Positions 34,476 to 39,492 of a stretch of DNA of 39,492 nucleotides are shown in pieces (the stretch's first letter is position 1; every line of letters starts with the position of its first letter). A model generated the notes under the pieces. That model was not told where the DNA came from. It was given only the letters and a program-made list of their open reading frames with translations, and searched no databases. Source of the stretch: an uncultured Lachnospiraceae bacterium (GTDB lineage Bacteria > Bacillota > Clostridia > Lachnospirales > Lachnospiraceae); NCBI GenBank assembly GCA_946623875.1, contig CAMORO010000016.1, forward strand, positions 1-39,492, read 5' to 3'. Position numbers and translations under genes: made by a program.

Positions 34476-35201
34476 TCATATCTCCCTTCGGTATTTGCTC
34501 GGGGAAATTCCCTCTACCTTTTTGAACACCTTGGTAAAATAGAAATAATCATTATAGCCCACGATCTCGGCTATCTCCTGAATGGATATGCTGTCATCCA
34601 TGAGAAGCTCCTTGGCACGCTGTATACGGAGGGATGCAACGTAATCCGAGAAATTCATATCAAGGCAGTCCTTTATCAACTTGCTCATATGTCCCGTGCT
34701 TACGTTGTATTTTTCCGCAAGGGATGTAAGGGAGATATCCTCTGTATAATGCTCTCTGATATCGGCGATCACATTATCGATCATACGGTCCGGGGAAGGC
34801 ATCTCTATTCTTTCTTCCTCACCCCCGTCTCCCATTTCCTTTGCTATTGCCGTCATAACCCTTGCAAGATCTTCTTCCTTTATCGGTTTAAGAAGATAAT
34901 CATACGCATGAAAATGTATTGCTTCCTGCGCGTATGTAAACTCGGCGAATCCCGTTATGATAACCACCCGCGATTCCGGAGACACCTTGGGGATCTCCTT
35001 AAGCAGATTAAGTCCCGACAGTCCGGGCATCCTGATATCGGCAAACACAACATCCGGTTTAAACATACCGATCTCTTCCCTGGCAGTCAGACCGTTATTG
35101 GCCGTACCCACCACCCATGAATCGATATCTATCCGCTCAAGCAGCTTTCTTAATCCGAGTGTTACCCACACTTCATCGTCCGCAATATATACATTCAGCA
35201 T
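34476..35201 (-). CDS. AraC-type response regulator (YesN-like)
   Basis: 241 residues. The receiver domain has Asp8/Asp9, phospho-acceptor Asp55 (VVFADIRMPGLSG), Thr in VVIITGF and Lys in LLKPIKEE. The C-terminal AraC domain has two helix-turn-helix units (TSLAEKYNVSTGHMSKLIKDCL and SIQEIAEIVGYNDYFYFTKVFK). An AAGGGG site sets the start. It follows its sensor kinase by 37 bases and lies directly upstream of the sugar ABC operon, which it most likely activates. Confidence 0.93.
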   Translation of the reverse strand: MLNVYIADDEVWVTLGLRKLLERIDIDSWVVGTANNGLTAREEIGMFKPDVVFADIRMPGLSGLNLLKEIPKVSPESRVVIITGFAEFTYAQEAIHFHAYDYLLKPIKEEDLARVMTAIAKEMGDGGEEERIEMPSPDRMIDNVIADIREHYTEDISLTSLAEKYNVSTGHMSKLIKDCLDMNFSDYVASLRIQRAKELLMDDSISIQEIAEIVGYNDYFYFTKVFKKVEGISPSKYRREI

Positions 35202-35238
35202 TTCGAACCCCTTTCCGTCGAAACCAGGGATCTGCTCC

Positions 35239-36927
35239 CTACGACTCTATTATATGATCGGGCACAGACAAACGTATGACCGTTCCCTTATCTACCACAC
35301 TGTTCACTTCAAAGGTATATTCATCACCGTAAAAAAGCCTTAAGCGCTGAAGAATATTGGATAATCCTATACCTCCCTCATCACCGGGAGATACAGCTTT
35401 GTTTCTTAATTTCTCAAGAGTCTCCTCATCCATTCCGCAGCCGTCATCTTCCACAACTATATCAACCTTGTTATTGTCACTGTTCCTTCCTATGCGGACC
35501 TTAACAAATCCCGGCTCCATCTTTCGCTCAAGCCCGTGAAAAACCGAATTCTCTACAAGCGGCTGCAGGAAAAATCTGATCATCGGAAGATCGAGAACTT
35601 CCTCTTCAACATTCGTGGATATACTGATCTTGCCCACGAAACGATAATCTATTATTCTGGCATACTTAGTGATATAGGAAACCTCATCCCTCACCGTTAC
35701 GATATTACTGGCCTTTACCGCATATCTGAAAATATCCGAAAGAGCCATGGCCATCTCCGCTATATCATCCTGATCGTTAATAAGAGCCATATCCCTCATG
35801 CAGGAAAGAGTATTGTACAAAAAATGCGGATTTATCTGATTTCGGTAAGCCAGTATTTCCATCTTCTGTTGGGCAAGCTCCGTCTCGTACAGACGTATCT
35901 TGCCATCCCTGATCTCACCTATCATCCTCTGATTCTCATCAAGCATATGATCGAGCTTGGCCGCCACAGTTCCGATCTCATCGGTTCTGTTGAAATTCAG
36001 CCTGCGATCCGGATGTTCGATCGAACTGTCAATGAACCTGTCTATGGCATGTATAGGTCTGGCCAACTGATAATATGAGAAGACAATGATCACCGAAAGC
36101 AGTATAAATATCAGGGCGAAGGCAAATACAACGAGCCTTCGTATGGCACTGCTTCCCGAAGTGTTGCCATCCACGGGCAGAGCTACCGAGATACGTATTC
36201 CGTTCTGCCAGTTTCCCTCTCTGTAAATATAGTCCCTGTCATATTTAAGCTCCTCCATGTCGACCTCAGGCGACATGCCCGCAAACGTATTGGTGGAAAG
36301 ATGCAGCTTGTTGGAATCACTGATAAGCATGGCTGCTTTATTGCCGTTAAGAATATTGTGAAGTGTACCGTCTATCTTCCATGGCTGTAAGATAAACACA
36401 CACATACCCATCTGTCCGGAATCACCGTTAACCGTATCATAGATAGGATAATAGAAGCCGTAATAGTAATTATCGTCGTCCGGGTAATAGATATCCGCGT
36501 TCATATCTTCTTCTTTTCGAAGATATGTCTGTTCCTTCGGCAGATCAACCGGTCTTCCGAGGGTTATTACGGGATTAAGATCATTGTCGAGTAAAACCGC
36601 CGATTCGATCTCACGGTTTTTGAGAGCAATACGGGTATAAACAGAAGATATCCGTGCTTCCATGACATCGTCCATTTCGTTAATGCGGGCATCTACCGTA
36701 AGGAAACGGCACAGGGTCTCTGCATTGTATTTAAGATTATCCTCGTATGAAGCCAGCGCGTTATCCGCCTGTTTCAACAGACTGTCCGCCAGAGCCTCGG
36801 CATAGCTGTGCGTAGTATCTCTTACATAACGGTACGAAATAAACAGCGTGACCGAAAGCACAAAAAAAATGGCAAGAATAATGTATACAAATTGCAGAAG
36901 CAGACTGTTGTGTATCTTCTGGATCAT
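35239..36927 (-). CDS. YesM-type sensor histidine kinase
   Basis: 562 residues. Membrane helix 1 (about 11-31), an extracellular sensor of ~225 residues (Cache-like, with YYPDDDNYYYGFYYPIYD), membrane helix 2 (about 262-287), then a HAMP domain (RPIHAIDRFIDSSIEHPD). The His_kinase motif is NQINPHFLYNTLS (His368), followed by the ATPase domain (LVENSVFHGLERK, EDDGCGMDEE, GGIGLSNILQRL). It probably senses an extracellular sugar, directly or through the binding protein, and phosphorylates the AraC-type regulator at 34476. Start set by AGGAAG upstream of the ATG. Confidence 0.93.
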   Translation of the reverse strand: MIQKIHNSLLLQFVYIILAIFFVLSVTLFISYRYVRDTTHSYAEALADSLLKQADNALASYEDNLKYNAETLCRFLTVDARINEMDDVMEARISSVYTRIALKNREIESAVLLDNDLNPVITLGRPVDLPKEQTYLRKEEDMNADIYYPDDDNYYYGFYYPIYDTVNGDSGQMGMCVFILQPWKIDGTLHNILNGNKAAMLISDSNKLHLSTNTFAGMSPEVDMEELKYDRDYIYREGNWQNGIRISVALPVDGNTSGSSAIRRLVVFAFALIFILLSVIIVFSYYQLARPIHAIDRFIDSSIEHPDRRLNFNRTDEIGTVAAKLDHMLDENQRMIGEIRDGKIRLYETELAQQKMEILAYRNQINPHFLYNTLSCMRDMALINDQDDIAEMAMALSDIFRYAVKASNIVTVRDEVSYITKYARIIDYRFVGKISISTNVEEEVLDLPMIRFFLQPLVENSVFHGLERKMEPGFVKVRIGRNSDNNKVDIVVEDDGCGMDEETLEKLRNKAVSPGDEGGIGLSNILQRLRLFYGDEYTFEVNSVVDKGTVIRLSVPDHIIES

Positions 36928-36982
36928 ATTCCGACTTCCTTAAATAAATGGTAAATAAACCCTTCAACTTTACATACCTGTT

Positions 36983-36991
36983 ATTGTAACA
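36983..36991 (-). promoter_or_regulatory. Candidate extended -10 promoter of the YesM-type kinase
   Basis: TGTTACAAT on the minus strand is an extended -10, about 55 bases upstream of the kinase start. The -35 region is weak. Confidence 0.35.
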
Positions 36992-37073
36992 CAAAAGCAG
37001 ACCCGTTTCACCTGCCTAAAGTATGTAACACAACCCGTTAACGTTTGCCGTATTAATGATTTATTACTGAAAC

Positions 37074-37082
37074 CGTGGTATA
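37074..37082 (+). promoter_or_regulatory. Extended -10 promoter of the 66-residue membrane gene
   Basis: TGGTATAAT is a full TGn extended -10, about 53 bases upstream of the start codon. No -35 box is clear. Confidence 0.5.
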
Positions 37083-37134
37083 ATTACTTACCCGGTTCCC
37101 GATACTATTTCTGCAGAAATCAAGGAGAATAACC

Positions 37135-37335
37135 ATGAATCTGAATTCCAAAAAAGCTTTCATCCTGAATATGATCACAACATTAATATGGCTTGCTGCC
37201 GGAATTGCTTCTGTGATCCTTCACGGAAAATACATTGAAATATGTTTCATTGCCTGTATACTCTTCGGATATCTTGCCGTAGATTCCTATAAAAAATGGA
37301 AAACCGAAGACAACAATACCGAAAAAAAACCATGA
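37135..37335 (+). CDS. Small two-helix membrane protein, unknown (66 aa)
   Basis: 66 residues with a CAAGGAG site ahead of the ATG. Two hydrophobic helices (about 10-28 and 33-49) are joined by a short turn with a His and Lys, and the C-terminus is charged (KKWKTEDNNTEKKP) and probably cytoplasmic. An extended -10 (TGGTATAAT, 37074-37082) precedes it. It converges on the MntP-ZIP gene. I do not recognise a family. Confidence 0.6.
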   Translation: MNLNSKKAFILNMITTLIWLAAGIASVILHGKYIEICFIACILFGYLAVDSYKKWKTEDNNTEKKP

Positions 37336-37376
37336 GGTAAGTCAGGAACCGTCACCACTCATTGCATCGATAATAG

Positions 37377-38750
37377 TTACGATAATCTTAAGAATATGAG
37401 CAACATCACTATAGCGAAGCCCGCGACAAACGCCATGGTCCCCTTGTCGTTGTCTTTATGGGAAGCAATATGCGGAATCTCTTCAATCGTAGTATAGATC
37501 AGTGCTCCGCCTGCTACTGCCATTATATACGGAAGTGAACCGGGAAACAGAACAATTATCACGACAGTAACTGCACCAAGAATCGGAATGGGAACACCCG
37601 ATACCACTCCCATAAAGAATGCCTTACCCTCTCCGGTACCTTGTTCTCTTATCGGAAATGACACGTAGATCGCCTCCGGAATATTTTGAAATGCGATCGC
37701 CATTGCCAGAACCACCGCTACCGATGAAGATATCCACTCTGTCTTCATAAAATTGGCCGCATAGATAGAACCGAGGGCAATACCTTCCGGAATATGATGG
37801 ATCACTTCCGTCAGCATTACCTTTATTTCGGGATTCAGTCTGCTTTTGGGACCTTCGGTTATTTCGGAATAGACATGTGTATGCGGGACGATCCTATCCA
37901 ATATGACCTGAAGTATCACTCCCGCAATGAAGCATATCGTCACCGGGATGATACCGTTTTCATTTTCTTTATTAAGTCCGTCTATAGACGGCTCAATCAT
38001 TCCCCAGACAGCAATTGATAACATGATACCCGAGCCGCTTCCGACCAGTATCATACGAATTTCATCGGAAATGCGGTTCTTTTTTGTATATATGAGCGCC
38101 GAGCCGAGAAGTGTTCCGATAAGAGGTATGAGCATCCCGAATATCGTCTCGTTATCGGACAGGGTCTGCGACCTGTCAAGATAGGTTATCAATGAACGAA
38201 AACCTATAAATATCAGTATCGTTCCTCCCATGATCTCGGCCCCGGACTTATATCGATCGCCGAAAACAGCGCCTATTTTAACACCTGCCGTGGAGATCAT
38301 AAAAGTGATGGATCCTATAATGATCACCGCCAGAACAACATTTATCAGAGATCCGGCTCCCAACACTTTAACGGGTACTGCAACAAAGGTGATGCCGACG
38401 GCCAGCGCATCGATACTGGTAGCCACCGCCATAATGAACATTGTCTTTATATCAAAACCCGGTGTTACCTCTTCATCCGGCGAAAGTGCTTCTCTTATCA
38501 TGTTGCCTCCGATAAGCGAAAGCAGTCCGAAAGCAACCCATGGAGCTATCATTGTTATATAATTCTCAAAACCGGATCCGATCATGTATCCGGCAAACGG
38601 CATGATCGCCTGAAATGCCCCAAACCAAATTCCGCATGCAAGATATTCGTTTTTTCTGACCTTCCCGGCTGCAAGTCCTTTACATACAGACACGGCAAAG
38701 GCATCCATTGCAAGACCTGTCGCCAATAACAGTATTTCAAATAATCCCAA
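37377..38750 (-). CDS. Fused MntP (Mn exporter) and ZIP/GufA metal transporter
   Basis: 457 residues in one uninterrupted frame. Residues 1-190 match MntP: six helices with AMDAFAVS (Asp16), the GGNMIREAL segment and ATSIDALAVG (Asp114). Residues 200-457 match a GufA/ZIP11-type ZIP transporter: eight helices with HHIPEGIALG (His318, His319, Glu322) and FQNIPEAIYVSFP (Asn356, Glu359), the two metal-binding helices. MntP proteins export Mn2+, while ZIP proteins usually move divalent metal toward the cytoplasm. The start is a TTG with AGGGGG upstream; an in-frame TAG directly before it excludes any longer start. No yybP-ykoY Mn2+ riboswitch is visible upstream. The domain assignments are secure; direction and metal of the fusion are inferred. 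Confidence 0.88.
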   Translation of the reverse strand: MGLFEILLLATGLAMDAFAVSVCKGLAAGKVRKNEYLACGIWFGAFQAIMPFAGYMIGSGFENYITMIAPWVAFGLLSLIGGNMIREALSPDEEVTPGFDIKTMFIMAVATSIDALAVGITFVAVPVKVLGAGSLINVVLAVIIIGSITFMISTAGVKIGAVFGDRYKSGAEIMGGTILIFIGFRSLITYLDRSQTLSDNETIFGMLIPLIGTLLGSALIYTKKNRISDEIRMILVGSGSGIMLSIAVWGMIEPSIDGLNKENENGIIPVTICFIAGVILQVILDRIVPHTHVYSEITEGPKSRLNPEIKVMLTEVIHHIPEGIALGSIYAANFMKTEWISSSVAVVLAMAIAFQNIPEAIYVSFPIREQGTGEGKAFFMGVVSGVPIPILGAVTVVIIVLFPGSLPYIMAVAGGALIYTTIEEIPHIASHKDNDKGTMAFVAGFAIVMLLIFLRLS

Positions 38751-38874
38751 CTATGATCCCCCTTTCAATCATGTTTGCGAAACAGAATGTTCTTTTCTCT
38801 GTCAACACAGATAATATTACCACAATCACCGGGCGCTGCATACACTTCCCTGCCCCTGAAAATCTGTCATTTTC

Positions 38875-39267
38875 GATGAATTCCCTTGCGATGTTTATGA
38901 TGCAACTATGGCTATGTATGAAATACTGAAGGCAGGAGGCCTCACCGGCGGTTTCAATTTCGATTCCAAGAACCGGCGTCCCAGCTACACCTACGAAGAT
39001 ATGTTCCATGCATTTATTCTGGGAATGGACACCTTTGCACTGGGTCTTATCAAGGCTGCAAAGATCATTGAAGACGGCAGGATCGATTCATTTGTCAAGG
39101 AAAGATACTCAAGCTACGATGAAGGTATAGGTAAGAAGATCCGTGAAGGCAGCACGAACCTTGAAGAACTTGCAAAATATGCATCTGATCTGAAAGCTCC
39201 CGCTCTTCCGGGATCTGGCAGGCAGGAATATCTTGAAGGTATAGTAAACAACATACTCTTTGAGTGA
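38875..39267 (+). pseudogene. xylA: 3' remnant of xylose isomerase
   Basis: The frame from 38875 (DEFPCDVYDATMAMYEIL...) to the stop at 39265-39267 encodes about the last 130 of ~440 residues of XylA. It includes GGFNFDSKNRR, EDMFHAFILGMDTFALGL and the RYSSYDEGIGKKI region. The normal upstream residues (LGWDTDEFP) break off at the DEFP, and a TGA stop lies in frame just upstream. The catalytic His, Lys and most metal ligands are missing, so this piece cannot be an isomerase by itself. An internal ATG (38908) could start a 119-residue peptide, but no ribosome binding site supports it. The xylB operon lies 26 kb away. Confidence 0.88.
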
Positions 39268-39312
39268 TATAATGTGTCAACCACGGCATCGGTCGTGTTG
39301 AACAGATCATGT

Positions 39313-39345
39313 AAAGCTCCCGAAGATATAGTTTCGGGAGCTTTT
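39313..39345. terminator. Bidirectional terminator after the xylA remnant
   Basis: The 11-bp arms AAGCTCCCGAA and TTCGGGAGCTT are perfect. The plus strand continues TTTT and the minus strand TTT. It lies between the remnant and the convergent partial gene at 39419. Confidence 0.85.
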
Positions 39346-39365
39346 ATGTTGACGATCCAACTCGA

Positions 39366-39379
39366 TTAGCATATGCTAA
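39366..39379. repeat. Perfect 14-bp palindrome TTAGCATATGCTAA
   Basis: Fully symmetric with no spacer, so it cannot form a usable RNA hairpin. It resembles a protein-binding site, though no promoter is evident next to it. Confidence 0.3.
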
Positions 39380-39418
39380 CCGGAATAATAACACCATTTG
39401 ATCATAATGTCAATACCG

Positions 39419-39492
39419 CTAAACAGGCTTTCTGGCAACACAATGCAGCCTGAAGAATCCCCTCTTTTCGCCGATCTCCAGTTTAAGGCCGG
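39419..39492 (-). CDS. 3' end of an unknown gene (possibly a methyltransferase)
   Basis: The minus-strand frame entering from the window edge reads GLKLEIGEKRGFFRLHCVAR then KPV and a TAG stop at 39419-39421. The RGFFRLHCVARKP ending is similar in style to the last beta strand of class I SAM-dependent methyltransferases. Only 24 residues are visible, so this is a guess. The bidirectional terminator at 39313-39345 lies downstream. Confidence 0.45.
   Translation of the reverse strand, partial: GLKLEIGEKRGFFRLHCVARKPV

Noticed and set aside
35239-36927. Kinase treated as part of a chemotaxis or LytTR system
   Set aside because: The His_kinase motif, HAMP domain and adjacent AraC-type regulator are the standard YesM/YesN arrangement, which needs no special explanation.
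38751-38874. Mn2+-sensing yybP-ykoY riboswitch upstream of the MntP-ZIP gene
   Set aside because: I could not find its conserved core or a terminator. Only weak GGGC/GCCC pairing is present.

Overview
The window reads as a chromosomal segment of a gut- or rumen-type Lachnospiraceae (Clostridia). The reasons are: strong AAGGAGG-type ribosome binding sites with several TTG or GTG starts, a SAM-I riboswitch ahead of metK, a reverse rubrerythrin (an anaerobe's peroxide defence), YesM/YesN-type sugar two-component systems, a xylan-oriented xylosidase/xylulokinase cluster, and dnaE followed by pfkA. This is inferred from gene content and style, not from a database match. I see no tRNA, rRNA, CRISPR array, prophage or intact transposase.

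Layout. 1-7400 holds housekeeping genes on the minus strand: the start of an unknown gene (1-40), a TrmH-type rRNA methyltransferase coupled to pfkA, then dnaE, then metK behind a SAM-I riboswitch with its own promoter and terminator. 7400-12450 is a xylose/xylo-oligosaccharide module: a ROK (XylR-like) repressor on the plus strand, and xylulokinase plus a GH3 beta-xylosidase on the minus strand. Near-identical 21-bp operator-like sites lie ahead of both the repressor gene and the xylosidase gene. 12600-16550 holds an aquaporin, a [2Fe-2S]/ASKHA (RACE-type) protein, a 36-residue membrane peptide and a CofE-like glutamyl ligase. 16765-17886 is a CE2-like SGNH esterase that fits the xylan theme. 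17900-22835 is a minus-strand run of hybrid histidine kinase, zinc-ribbon membrane protein, TPM-domain protein and truA. 23000-28050 holds a small unknown protein, a voltage-gated-type K+ channel, an orphan OmpR regulator, the reverse rubrerythrin and a LytS/SARP-type two-component pair. murG stands alone at 28316-29401. 29476-36927 is a sugar ABC importer (binding protein, permease, double ATPase, permease) with a YesM/YesN-type pair upstream. The last part has a small membrane protein, an MntP-ZIP fusion, a 3' remnant of xylose isomerase and the end of another gene.

The most notable DNA-level finding is a family of small palindromic insertion elements (MITE-like) whose ends read GTAACTATTCAGAACAG. 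One copy (15168-15310) has perfect 17-bp terminal inverted repeats and an exact 8-bp target duplication. A second (28198-28290) is less perfect, a 39-bp derivative lies at 7443-7481, and a lone end lies at 13492-13522. The three two-ended copies sit just upstream of a gene's ribosome binding site. At the protein level the MntP-ZIP/GufA single-chain fusion stands out, followed by the orphan CofE-like plus RACE pair and the ABC ATPase with a fully degenerate second site.
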